From a bacterium (GTDB lineage: Bacteria; Verrucomicrobiota; Verrucomicrobiae; Limisphaerales; J093): a stretch of 9,708 nucleotides of DNA. A program made the position numbers and the translations under genes. Positions 1 to 7,131 of this stretch are shown here, piece by piece. The DNA lies in assembly GCA_021839785.1 (NCBI GenBank), contig JAKCAB010000118.1, forward strand, positions 1 to 9,708, given 5' to 3'. Each line of letters opens with the position of its first letter. The stretch's first letter is position 1. The notes below the pieces were generated by a model. The model made no database searches, was not told the origin of the DNA, and saw only the letters and a program-made list of their open reading frames with translations.

Positions 1-2
1 AG

Positions 3-1589
3 GGTTGGGGCCAGGACGGCTACGTTTCGCGCGTGCAGATCATCGACCTCGGCCCCGACACCTTGAAGGCGCGCGGCGTGATCGAGCACGCGCTCCAACC
101 CCGGCGGGCGACCGTCCACGGCGATCGCATCCTGTCCGTGTCCGGCCGCGAACTGTTGAGCGTGGACGCGGCCGACCGCGATCACCCGGTGGTGGCGGCG
201 GATCTTGAACTGTCCTGGCCGGTGAATCGCGTCCTGCCGGTCGGCGATTTCCTGCTCGAACTGGCGGGCGGCCAAAGCTGGTACAACGCACCGACGCCGG
301 TGGTCCGCGTGGCCCGCGCCAGCGAACCGGACACGGCGCTTGGCCGCGTCGTCTTGACGGAAAACCTCCCGCTCTTGGGCGCGACGGCCCGCGACGGCGT
401 GTTGTATGTGGCGCAAGGCGACACGAGTTGGTTGGAGGTGCCCGAAGCCAAGCCGGGCGAGCCGACCCCCGAACCGAAGGCGCGGCTGCTGGTTTCCACG
501 TTCAGCCTCGAAGCCTTGCCGGAGTTGAAGCCGCTCGGTTCTTACGCGACGGAAGTGGACCCCCTCAATGGCGCGGGCGAGTTTCAAATGCTCTGGCCCC
601 AACCCGGCATCTTGCTGCTGGCCGGCCAAGGCGGCTCGTATTGGTGGGGCTGGGGCCTGCCGGTGGACGCGGGCATCGGCGGCATCCGCCCCGGCATTTG
701 GTGGCCTGGGTGGGGCGGGGGCAGCGGACGCTTGATCGCGCTCGACGTGAGCGATCCCGCGGCGCCGAAGCTCGCCTCGGATTTGAAATTGGGCAGCGAT
801 GGCAATTGGTGGAGTTTCAGCCAGGCGTTCACGGCGGAGGGCATCGTGTTGCTCAGCCACCAGGCTTCTGAGTTCGTCGAAGGCGTGACTCTTCCCGGCC
901 AGCCGGCACCGGAGCCTTACGAGGTCGTCAACCCGGACGGCTCCAAGGAAACGGTCACGCCGCCAGCCGGCATCTGGGTAACCAAGTATTACCTCGACGC
1001 CGTTGACTATGCCGATCCGGCCTCGCCCACCGTGCGTCCGCCGGTGAACCTGCCCGGCACCCTGCAAGGCGTGGCCGCCGGTGGCGCGCTGCTGTTCACT
1101 TCCGGCCCGCACTGGGACGAGAAATGGCAGACGGACTGGACCGAGTACCTCGACGCCTGCGCCTACGACAACGTGGAGGTGACGCTCGTGGCCTCGCTGA
1201 AACAGCCGACGACCTGGCCGCACGCGGTCACGGTTCGCGACGGCACCGTGTTCCTGGCACGGCCGGACGAGACGCCGTCAACGGGAGGCGCACTGGAAGC
1301 TTGGGGCCTGAACCAATCGGGCGCCTTCGAACTGCTTGGGAAAATCGCCCTTGCCGCGCCGGCGAGCCAACTGGCTTGTGTGGGCAACGCCTTGCTGGCG
1401 CAGACCAGCCCCGACGTTCTGCTGGTGGATGCCTCCGATGCCACCGCGCTCAAAGTGGTGGGCAGCGGGTCGCCGGGCGGTTGTGTCTGGGCCGATCTCA
1501 CCTCCGCGGCCGGGTCAACGGATGCCGGCGTCTGGATTCCACTGGGCGACTACGGCCTGTTCGGTTTGAAGGCGAACCAGACGCCCTGA
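3..1589 (+). CDS. Beta-propeller-like protein, C-terminal part (5' end outside window)
   Basis: The frame is open from the first bases of the window to TGA at 1587-1589. A GTG at 33 could be a start, but the preceding in-frame residues (GWGQDGYVSRV) read as protein, so I treat the gene as cut by the window edge. Counting from the GTG, about 518 residues are visible. Recurring beta-strand units of the type 'hhxVDxxDPxxPxh' occur near residues 41-54, 234-247 (IALDVSDPAAPKL), 320-342 and 462-477. They resemble LVIVD-like repeats or the beta-propeller domain of large secreted bacterial proteins. No catalytic motif is evident. A Trp/Gly-rich stretch lies at about 202-232. The signal peptide, if any, would lie upstream of the window. 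A surface or periplasmic binding or scaffold role is only inference. The gene is convergent with the minus-strand block that follows. Confidence 0.8.
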   Translation, partial: GWGQDGYVSRVQIIDLGPDTLKARGVIEHALQPRRATVHGDRILSVSGRELLSVDAADRDHPVVAADLELSWPVNRVLPVGDFLLELAGGQSWYNAPTPVVRVARASEPDTALGRVVLTENLPLLGATARDGVLYVAQGDTSWLEVPEAKPGEPTPEPKARLLVSTFSLEALPELKPLGSYATEVDPLNGAGEFQMLWPQPGILLLAGQGGSYWWGWGLPVDAGIGGIRPGIWWPGWGGGSGRLIALDVSDPAAPKLASDLKLGSDGNWWSFSQAFTAEGIVLLSHQASEFVEGVTLPGQPAPEPYEVVNPDGSKETVTPPAGIWVTKYYLDAVDYADPASPTVRPPVNLPGTLQGVAAGGALLFTSGPHWDEKWQTDWTEYLDACAYDNVEVTLVASLKQPTTWPHAVTVRDGTVFLARPDETPSTGGALEAWGLNQSGAFELLGKIALAAPASQLACVGNALLAQTSPDVLLVDASDATALKVVGSGSPGGCVWADLTSAAGSTDAGVWIPLGDYGLFGLKANQTP

Positions 1590-1876
1590 CGACTGAGGCG
1601 CCGCGCCGGCTGGAGCCACCGTTGGGGAGTCGGCCACCAACCGTGCCGGGGCGGCGGTGTACCGCAATGCGACGGCGGCGGGAGCAAATGAGGCCTCAAC
1701 GGAAGAGTCTGCCGGCAAACCAGGCAATCATCGCAGGCGAGGCGAAAACTCGTGAGAGGTAGGAACGCGGAATAGTCGCCAGCGTTCAGCGTCCACCGTC
1801 AGATCCACCTGGTACCATTCAAAAAACCAAAGCTGTGAATCTCCTGCCAGGCGCCCGTTTTGTGTTCTGGTCGTGT
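1590..1876. other. Intergenic region without a convincing gene
   Basis: This gap lies between two convergent genes. I see no clear intrinsic terminator, tRNA or start codon with good coding continuation. One minus-strand frame, open from inside the neighbouring gene to TGA at 1728-1730, encodes a protein-like stretch (LWFFEWYQVDLTVDAERW at about 1771-1824) but has no plausible start. It may be the debris of a gene, or chance. Confidence 0.5.
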
Positions 1877-2308
1877 TCAGGCAGGCTTGGCGTAGATGGC
1901 GATCGACGGGGCCTCAGCCACGGCGGACTCGTCAGCCCCGAGAGCCGAGGGGCGGTCGATAACACCGAACTCCGCGACCGCCAAACCTTCCACCAACAGC
2001 GTCTGGGCAAGTGAGTAGGCTTCGGCCACCCGATCGCCCGGGTAGGCCAGCTGGCGCAGGAATACCTCGACCGCCACCACTGGTGAACCGCGCGGCCGAT
2101 CGAGGTCCACGGTCACACTCTCGCCGGGGCCTAGATCCAGGTCGAACAACGCCAGATTGTCTGGCTCACCCTCGGTAAAGTGGCGCACCACCACGGCCGA
2201 GAGGATGCACGTTTCGCCCGCGGAGTGAACGCGGTTGGCAAGCACCACCCGGCCTCCACCGTCGAGAAGTGAACGAAGCTTTTGTTCGCCTGGGAGGGTC
2301 GCTGGCAT
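1877..2308 (-). CDS. Hypothetical protein, 143 aa
   Basis: An intact ORF runs from ATG (2306-2308) to TGA (1877-1879) on the minus strand. I do not recognise the family. The protein is acidic and soluble, with alternating hydrophobic strands (VVLANRV, ILSAVVVRHF, VVAVEVFLRQLAYPG). No signal peptide or membrane segment is visible. It starts 6 bp after the TAG stop of the preceding gene (2315-2317), so it is probably co-transcribed with the broken genes upstream and may work with their products. No good Shine-Dalgarno sequence precedes the ATG. It is the only apparently undamaged gene of this block. The antisense frames are less protein-like. Confidence 0.6.
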   Translation of the reverse strand: MPATLPGEQKLRSLLDGGGRVVLANRVHSAGETCILSAVVVRHFTEGEPDNLALFDLDLGPGESVTVDLDRPRGSPVVAVEVFLRQLAYPGDRVAEAYSLAQTLLVEGLAVAEFGVIDRPSALGADESAVAEAPSIAIYAKPA

Positions 2309-2314
2309 TCTTGG

Positions 2315-3222
2315 CTACAGGTTGCTTATGTCCGTGTCCAAGTTCAGGAATGGGCGATAAGTGTCAACCGTCACCCGCAGCTTGTTCCCGCCAACGTCCT
2401 GCGTGGTTGAACTGAGGCGCCACGGACGCGGGAAATTGGCATCGACGAAACGCCGGACGTCGTCGAGCTGATTGCCGGAGGTGGATTGGGTTTCGCGCAC
2501 TTCCTGCACCCTTGGCAGCAAGACATCCACCAACACCCGAGGCGTTTTGCCCGCCTCCTCGGCCGGAAGATCGGCGGCCACAATGACCAGGGTTTTGACC
2601 GCGGTTTCCTCGCGGCTTGGCACGACATCGCCCGGCTGGGGGGGGTGTCGTAGTGCCGATACTTGACCTTCAGAAACAGCTTGTCGCCGGCCATGTCAAC
2701 CGAAGCGGTGGCCGCATCGTTCATCTCCGTCGCCCCCCGCTGGTCTCTGAAGCCATCCGGCCCGGTCGTTTGAAACAGTGGGTGACCGGCGCTGTCGGCG
2801 ATCTGAGCCCATACCTCACCGTGGCTGTAAGGCTCGTGCAATTTGAGCTGGGAAGATCCCTGGGGGAGTCCTTCCTGCAAGAACACAAACTCGACGAACA
2901 CACGGCGAGGCGGTTTCTTCACCACCGTCCGCTGTCTGCCCGGAGGCCTGCGCGCGGCAGTGGAGCCGCCGCCGCCACCGGAATCGTCGGCTGCGAACGA
3001 CAGGGCCTGGTTGGCGAGGTCTTCGGCGCCGCCGCCGGTCTGGCGATTGAAGAGGTCGTCTTCGCGGGTGGTTTCCGGCGGCGTGATTTCCCCGCAGCCT
3101 GCGAACTCGGCCGACGAAGCGACCGGCCCGCCCCCCGACGGCGACGAGGGCTTGGCCGCTCCGGCCGGGGTTCGCGTGTCCAAGTCGCGGGCGAAGTTCA
3201 GCCGCGCGCCTTCTTCAGTCAC
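2315..3222 (-). pseudogene. Hypothetical gene broken by a frameshift in a G8/C8 tract
   Basis: The reading frame starts at GTG (3220-3222), overlapping the TGA of the upstream ORF by 8 bp. It is open to 2371, but the protein-like sequence leaves this frame at a run of eight G (2638-2645, C8 in the sense strand). Before the run, the frame encodes a low-complexity Ser/Gly/Pro-rich N-terminal half and then a folded-looking segment (VFVEFVFLQEGLPQG, DKLFLKVKYRHYDTPP). After it, the frame ending at TAG 2315-2317 continues naturally (SREETAVKTLVIVAADLPAE, DVLLPRVQEVRETQS, LRVTVDTYRPFLNL). Adding one base to the run joins the two as YRHYDTPP-QPGDVV. The intact product would be about 303 aa. The family is not recognised. 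The break may be real decay, a phase-variable tract or a homopolymer error in the assembly. The GTG start could also be internal to a longer original gene. Confidence 0.6.
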
Positions 3223-4199
3223 GTTCCTTGCCGGGCGGCTGCCCGGACCGCCACCCTCCGCTGCCCCCGGCCAGCCCGGAGGCGCCGCCGCTGGCCAACT
3301 GCGCAGCGATCCGCATGCGCTCGGTGTTGTTGTCCATCACCGTTTTGAGGTTCTGTCCTGCCTGCTCGCCAACCGCGGTGGCCCCCTGCGCGCTGGCCTG
3401 CAAGGCCGCCTGTGCCAACGCCGCCGTTTGCGCCATCCCGCTCAGGTCGCGGAACATGTTGCCGTTCTGGACGGCTGTGATGATGGCCGCGATACCGGTC
3501 GGATCGGGCAACGCCGTCGGGCTCTGGATCGTGAGGACGGGCGCGGAGAGCTGGCCCGGCTGGATCTGGTCCGATTGCGCCCGCGAGCCGGATTGCACCG
3601 GCGCGATGTCCGGCGCCGCGATTGGGATGGGCGAATCCTGCCAGTTTCAAAATCGGGTGAGGTCGGTTTTTTCCGCCGCGTGGTAGTGGCCGAGAACGGC
3701 TTCCGCGAACAGGCCGCCGGACGGCAGCGGGATGATCTCGGTCTTCGGCGCGGGGCGGTCCAGCCCGCGGCGCTCCAGCCAGGACTGCCAGGCCTTCTGC
3801 TCCTCGGCCCAGCGCGGGTCGTCGGGCTCGCCACCGGTGGCGATGTTCATCTTGAAGACGAGGAAGTTCGCCACCACGGCAAGCGGTTGGGGGTCCACAA
3901 TCTGGCCCAGCGGCAAGCCGCGGTAGGTATAGCGGGCGAGCAACGCGGCCACCGTCGCGGCGTCGAGCGCCCGCAAAACGGCCTGGGTGTAGTGCAGACG
4001 GTTCGCCTCCAGATGATCGACGAGTTCGGGGGCGCTTCGGACGCTGCCGAACTTGACCACCTCGTAGGGAACGCTCGTCGGTTTCAACACGATGGGCGGA
4101 GGTTCAAAACCGGAATAATTGCTGGAACAAAGCCGGACTGTTCAGGCGAAGGAGCGGACCATGCACCTGCCGTCGGTGGTGTATGACTTCGTATTGCCT
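3215..4199 (-). pseudogene. Remnant of a larger unknown protein, with frameshift and in-frame TGA
   Basis: Three consecutive minus-strand pieces read as one protein. Piece 1 (about 4199-4107, QYEVIHHRRQVHGPLLRLNS then ALFQQLFRF) ends at TGA 4104-4106. Piece 2 (open from 4141, protein-like from about 4105 with EPPPIVLKPTSVPYEVVKFG, to TGA 3647-3649) is in another frame. Deleting one base from the A4 run at 4106-4109 joins them as LFRF-EPPPIV. Piece 3 (3646-3215, NWQDSPIPIAAPDIAPV onward to GQPPGKERD) is in the same frame as piece 2, directly after the TGA. The context TRF-stop-NWQDSP suggests a lost Trp codon (TGG to TGA). No ATG or convincing N-terminus exists upstream before the tRNA gene, so the 5' end is also missing. 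Piece 3 is rich in Ala/Gln helices (AALAQAALQASAQGATAV). Family not recognised. Other annotators may call pieces 2 and 3 as separate genes at 3647-4090 and 3215-3598. Confidence 0.6.
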
Positions 4200-4329
4200 T
4201 GAACGTGAGCCTTCGCGCAGCGGTGCGTGGTTGTGGCCGGGAATCTCCCCTGCCTTACGGGAACCGCCGAATTTTGTGCGGAATTCGTGCGGGAACCTCA
4301 GATCCCCTTGTTTTCATTGGGTGAAGTGG
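4200..4329. other. Non-coding stretch between decayed gene and tRNA-Tyr 3' end
   Basis: No gene is recognised. The minus-strand frame of the pseudogene stays open up to a stop at 4314-4316 but has no start and does not look protein-like here. There is no obvious T-run terminator downstream of the tRNA. Confidence 0.4.
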
Positions 4330-4417
4330 TGGTGGTGGGAGAAGGATTTGAACCTTCGTAGGGCGTTAGCCCGACAGATTTACAGTCTGTTCCGATTGAC
4401 CACTCCGGCATCCCACC
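4330..4417 (-). tRNA. tRNA-Tyr (anticodon GUA), CCA encoded
   Basis: The minus strand folds as a class II tRNA. The acceptor stem GGTGGGA (4417-4411) pairs with TCCCACC (4340-4334), followed by discriminator A (4333) and an encoded CCA (4332-4330). The anticodon arm is ACAGA-CTGTAAA-TCTGT, with GTA at plus positions 4383-4381. A long variable arm contains GGGCTAACGCCC, and the T arm is AAGG-TTCAAAT-CCTT. The GUA anticodon with the long variable arm matches bacterial tRNA-Tyr. The gene is divergent from ffh and has its own likely promoter. Its 3' end faces the decayed gene block. Confidence 0.97.
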
Positions 4418-4443
4418 GCCCGCGTCCCCGAAACGGGAACACC

Positions 4444-4473
4444 GATTAAGCCGAAGCCCCCCCGGCTTGTCAA
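4444..4473 (-). promoter_or_regulatory. Putative sigma70-type promoter for tRNA-Tyr
   Basis: On the minus strand a perfect -35 hexamer TTGACA (4473-4468) is followed, 17-18 bases later, by TTAATC or CTTAAT (4450-4444). This places the transcription start about 20 bases before the tRNA 5' end at 4417. Read from sequence only. Confidence 0.55.
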
Positions 4474-4495
4474 CCCACGCGCCTTTCCCTAGCTT
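4467..4495 (+). promoter_or_regulatory. Putative ffh promoter sharing the -35 block with the tRNA promoter
   Basis: TTGTCA (4467-4472) and TAGCTT (4490-4495) are separated by 17 bases. The -35 hexamer overlaps the tRNA-Tyr -35 hexamer on the opposite strand within the 7 bp TTGTCAA. The start point expected about 7 bases after the -10 falls at or next to the ffh ATG (4502), and no Shine-Dalgarno sequence precedes the ATG, so the ffh mRNA may be leaderless. Confidence 0.5.
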
Positions 4496-4501
4496 GCGTC
4501 C

Positions 4502-5866
4502 ATGTTCGATTCGCTGAGCAGCAAGCTCCAGAATGTCTTCCGTAACCTCCGCGGCCTCGGCCGCATTTCCGAGTCCAACGTCGCCGATTCGCTCCGCGAC
4601 GTGCGCCTCGCGCTGCTCGATGCCGACGTCAATTTCAAGGTCGCCCGCGACTTCGTCGAGAACGTCAAACAGAAGGCCATCGGCCAGCAGGTCATCCAAA
4701 GCATCCAGCCGGGCCAGCAGGTCATCAAGATCATCCATGACGAGCTGGTGGAATTGCTCGGCGCGGAAAACGCCGGCCTCGAACTGAGCGCCGCGCCGAC
4801 GTGCATTTTGATGGTCGGCCTGCATGGCTCCGGCAAGACCACTTCCAGCGGCAAGCTCGCCCGACTCCTCCAAAAACAGGGGCGCGCCCCGCTGTTGGTG
4901 GCCGCGGACGTGTATCGTCCGGCGGCAATGGACCAACTCGCCACGCTGGGCGAAAAACTGGAGCTGCCCGTTTTTGTGAAGCGCGGTGAAACCGACGTGC
5001 TGCGCATCGCCCGCGAGGCGCTCGATTTCGCCACCGCCAACCAGCGCAACGTGCTGATCTTCGACACCGCCGGCCGCCTCCAGATCGACGAACCGCTCGT
5101 CCAGGAACTCGTTCGCCTCCGCGACCTCGTGAAGCCGCAGGAAATCCTGCTCGTGCTCGACGCCGCCACCGGCCAGGAAGCCGTGAACGTGGCCACGCAC
5201 TTCGACCAGGCGTTGACCATCACCGGCGCGATCCTGACCAAGCTGGACGGCGACGCGCGCGGTGGGGCAGCGCTGAGTTTTAGCTCGGTGGTCGGCAAGC
5301 CGATCAAGTTCATGGGCGTGGGCGAAAAGCTCGAGGACTTCGAGCCGTTCCACCCCGAACGGATGGCCCAGCGCATTCTCGGCATGGGCGACGTGGTGTC
5401 GCTGGTCGAAAAGGCCGCCGAGGCGGTGGACCTCGACGAGGCGAAGAAGCTCGAAGAAAAGATGCGGCGGGGCCAGTTCACGCTGGAGGATTTTCTCGGC
5501 CAACTACGCCAGATGAAAACGATGGGCCCGCTCGAAAACCTGGTCGGCCTGCTGCCCGGCGGGGCCGAGGCGCTGAAGAACACCGACCTGAGCAAGAGCG
5601 AAAAGGAGTTTCGCCGGATGGAGGGCATCATTTGCGCGATGACTCCGCAGGAGCGCCGCAATCCGAACCTCCTCAACGCCCGGCGCCGGCTGCGAATCGC
5701 GGGCGGCAGCGGCGTGAAAGTGTCCGAGGTCAACAACGTGCTGAACCGCTTCAACCAGATGCAGCAGATGATGAAGAAAATGGGCAAATTCCAGAAAATG
5801 ATGGGCCGGATGGGCGGCGGTCTGGGCGGCTTGGGCGGGATGCCGCCGGGGAAGTTCGGGCGGTGA
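4502..5866 (+). CDS. ffh: Signal recognition particle protein Ffh (SRP54 GTPase)
   Basis: Ffh binds 4.5S SRP RNA and the signal sequences of nascent membrane proteins, and delivers ribosomes to the receptor FtsY by paired GTP hydrolysis. The 454-aa protein is full length for the family. The N domain is at about 1-95. The G domain contains the P-loop GLHGSGKTT (106-114, where Gln is usual in place of His), ADVYRPAAMDQL (135-146), DTAGR (188-192), TKLDGDARGG (246-255) and GVGEKLEDFEPF (272-283). The M domain (about 320-454) has the RNA-binding RRLRIAGGSGVKVSEVN segment (395-411) and a Met-rich tail (MQQMMKKMGKFQKMMGRMGG), ending in Gly/Pro-rich sequence. The start is ATG 4502: MFDSLSSKLQ is the usual family N-terminus, and there is no Shine-Dalgarno sequence upstream. 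The stop overlaps the next gene by 4 bp. Confidence 0.98.
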   Translation: MFDSLSSKLQNVFRNLRGLGRISESNVADSLRDVRLALLDADVNFKVARDFVENVKQKAIGQQVIQSIQPGQQVIKIIHDELVELLGAENAGLELSAAPTCILMVGLHGSGKTTSSGKLARLLQKQGRAPLLVAADVYRPAAMDQLATLGEKLELPVFVKRGETDVLRIAREALDFATANQRNVLIFDTAGRLQIDEPLVQELVRLRDLVKPQEILLVLDAATGQEAVNVATHFDQALTITGAILTKLDGDARGGAALSFSSVVGKPIKFMGVGEKLEDFEPFHPERMAQRILGMGDVVSLVEKAAEAVDLDEAKKLEEKMRRGQFTLEDFLGQLRQMKTMGPLENLVGLLPGGAEALKNTDLSKSEKEFRRMEGIICAMTPQERRNPNLLNARRRLRIAGGSGVKVSEVNNVLNRFNQMQQMMKKMGKFQKMMGRMGGGLGGLGGMPPGKFGR

Positions 5867-7101
5867 ACGCAAAACGGCGGCGAGCGAACCCGGCCGCGGC
5901 CATTTCGAAACCGTTCGCCTCGCCGTCCGGCCAAGCGGGGACTCAAGCTTCGGAATTTTTCGCGCTGGTCGGGGTCACGTTCCGCGACGACGATCGCCTC
6001 GTTTTTCCGCGCACCGACTGGACCACCAGTGCCGATGAACAATGGGCCGTGCTCGGCCCGAACGGCGCGGGCAAGTCGCTGTTCGCTCGCACCTTGACCG
6101 GGCACGTGGTGCCGATGACCGGCGACGTACGCTGGACATTCGCCGGCGAAGTGTCGCCGGAGGCGTTGGTGGCGTTGGTGGCGCCACACACGCATCGCGA
6201 CGTGCTCGCGCACGAGAGTTCCTTCTACCAATCGCGCTGGCACAGCGGCCTGGCTGAAGGCGAGTTCACCGTGCGGCGATTCCTGTCCCAAAACGCGGTC
6301 GAAGACATCAACCCGTTCGAGGTCAAGGCGCGTCGTCGCGACCGCGGGGCTTTCGCGCGCCACCGCCGCGAAGCGGTGCGGTTGCTGAGTATCGCCCCGC
6401 TGCTGGCGCGGCGGCGCCTGGGATGGCTTTCACCGGAATTGCATCTGCACCACCCGACCGGGTGGTCGTGCCTGGAGGTGGTTTGCTCCGGCTTCGCCGG
6501 CTCGATCGGCTTGCACGAGGCGGTGTCGGCGCACCGGCGGCGGATCGCCCGCGCGTGGTTGCAGCGATTGGGGCTGGGCGGACGCGCCGAAGCGGCGTTG
6601 GAGGAATTGTCGCTGGGGGATCAAAGGCTGGTGTTGCTCGCGCGCGCCGTCGTGAGGCGTCCAGAACTCCTGGTACTGGACGAGCCTTGTCAGGGGCTGG
6701 ACCGCCGGCCCCGGCACTTGGTTCTCGGCGCCGCGGACGCGGTCGTGCGCGAGACCGACGCCAGCCTGTTGTTCGTGACCCATCACCGGCGGGAATTGCC
6801 AGCGTGCGTGACCCGCGAACTTCGGCTGCGCCAGGGCCAGGCGTTCGCGCATTGCCTACCGGGTCGATTACCCGCTGGCCTCGGGTTCCGCGCACACCGC
6901 GGCGCTGAACTTCACGGACGCCGCCGGAAGCGCCGCAGATCACCAGTTGGAGCGTCAGTGGCGGTTCGATCACCGTCGAGTGGAAGAACGGGGGCACCCT
7001 CGAATCCGCTCCGGCCGTCACCGGCCCCTGGACAAGCACTGGCGACAGCGATGGCTCATTCACCGAGGCCGCCACCGGCGAAGCCAAGTTCTACCGTGTG
7101 A
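5863..7101 (+). CDS. ABC ATPase, ModF/PhrA-like; 3' end fused out of frame to foreign sequence
   Basis: The frame is open further upstream inside ffh, but the best start is GTG 5863, which overlaps the ffh stop as GTGA (translational coupling). From there the product is 412 aa. ATP-binding motifs are Walker A GPNGAGKS (65-72), a modified signature LSLGDQR (249-255), Walker B LLVLDEP (269-275) with the D-loop GLD, and the switch His in FVTHH (307). A segment of about 120 residues between Walker A and the signature includes [11 protein letters not shown] and [16 protein letters not shown]. The canonical Q-loop Gln is not evident ([10 protein letters not shown]). The type recalls ModF/PhrA soluble ABC proteins. 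No permease gene is adjacent, so the substrate is unknown. ABC-like sequence stops near residue 325 (ELRLRQGQ, about 6837). The last 85 or so residues are Arg/Pro-rich out-of-frame translation of a different gene remnant, so the natural C-terminus has probably been lost or replaced. The ATPase core may still be functional. Confidence 0.85.
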   Translation: MNAKRRRANPAAAISKPFASPSGQAGTQASEFFALVGVTFRDDDRLVFPRTDWTTSADEQWAVLGPNGAGKSLFARTLTGHVVPMTGDVRWTFAGEVSPEALVALVAPHTHRDVLAHESSFYQSRWHSGLAEGEFTVRRFLSQNAVEDINPFEVKARRRDRGAFARHRREAVRLLSIAPLLARRRLGWLSPELHLHHPTGWSCLEVVCSGFAGSIGLHEAVSAHRRRIARAWLQRLGLGGRAEAALEELSLGDQRLVLLARAVVRRPELLVLDEPCQGLDRRPRHLVLGAADAVVRETDASLLFVTHHRRELPACVTRELRLRQGQAFAHCLPGRLPAGLGFRAHRGAELHGRRRKRRRSPVGASVAVRSPSSGRTGAPSNPLRPSPAPGQALATAMAHSPRPPPAKPSSTV

Positions 7102-7109
7102 AGCGCTGA
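6848..7109 (+). pseudogene. Remnant of a secreted protein C-terminus in two frames
   Basis: Two plus-strand pieces, in frames different from the overlapping ABC ORF, look like parts of a secreted verrucomicrobial protein. Piece A (6848 to about 6932) encodes [20 protein letters not shown], an Ig- or lectin-like beta-strand segment. Piece B (about 6924-7109) encodes [20 protein letters not shown], then [14 protein letters not shown], and ends FYRVKR with TGA 7107-7109. Tails of this kind are typical C-termini of large surface proteins in Verrucomicrobiota; that is from memory and not checked. The pieces differ in frame by one, which implies an internal deletion as well as loss of the whole N-terminal part. 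The join to the ABC gene lies near 6840-6850. Confidence 0.6.
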
Positions 7110-7131
7110 CCGCCACTCACAGTTCGAATGC

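Noticed and set aside
3647..3649. TGA read as Trp or selenocysteine genome-wide
   Set aside because: ffh, purS, purQ and the ABC gene all end at TGA in this window and Trp is encoded by TGG, so the standard use of TGA as stop holds.
2617..4186. Plus-strand open frames of 243 and 447 codons over the unknown block
   Set aside because: They are Arg/Gly/Ala-rich mirror frames. The minus-strand pieces have varied, protein-like composition and join through simple single-base lesions.
3215..4417. An integrated mobile element at the 3' end of tRNA-Tyr
   Set aside because: The decayed genes do lie on the 3' side of the tRNA, but I found no integrase or transposase and no second copy of the tRNA 3' end in the window.
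4298..6363. Long minus-strand open frames opposite ffh and the start of the ABC gene
   Set aside because: They are mirror frames of a strongly coding GC-rich gene. Their products are low-complexity His/Arg/Ser-rich sequences without domains, while the plus strand encodes Ffh with all its motifs.
6323..7087. Minus-strand open frame of about 254 codons opposite the ABC gene
   Set aside because: The composition is Arg/Pro/Ala-rich with no motif, and the plus strand shows Walker A, signature and Walker B in order.
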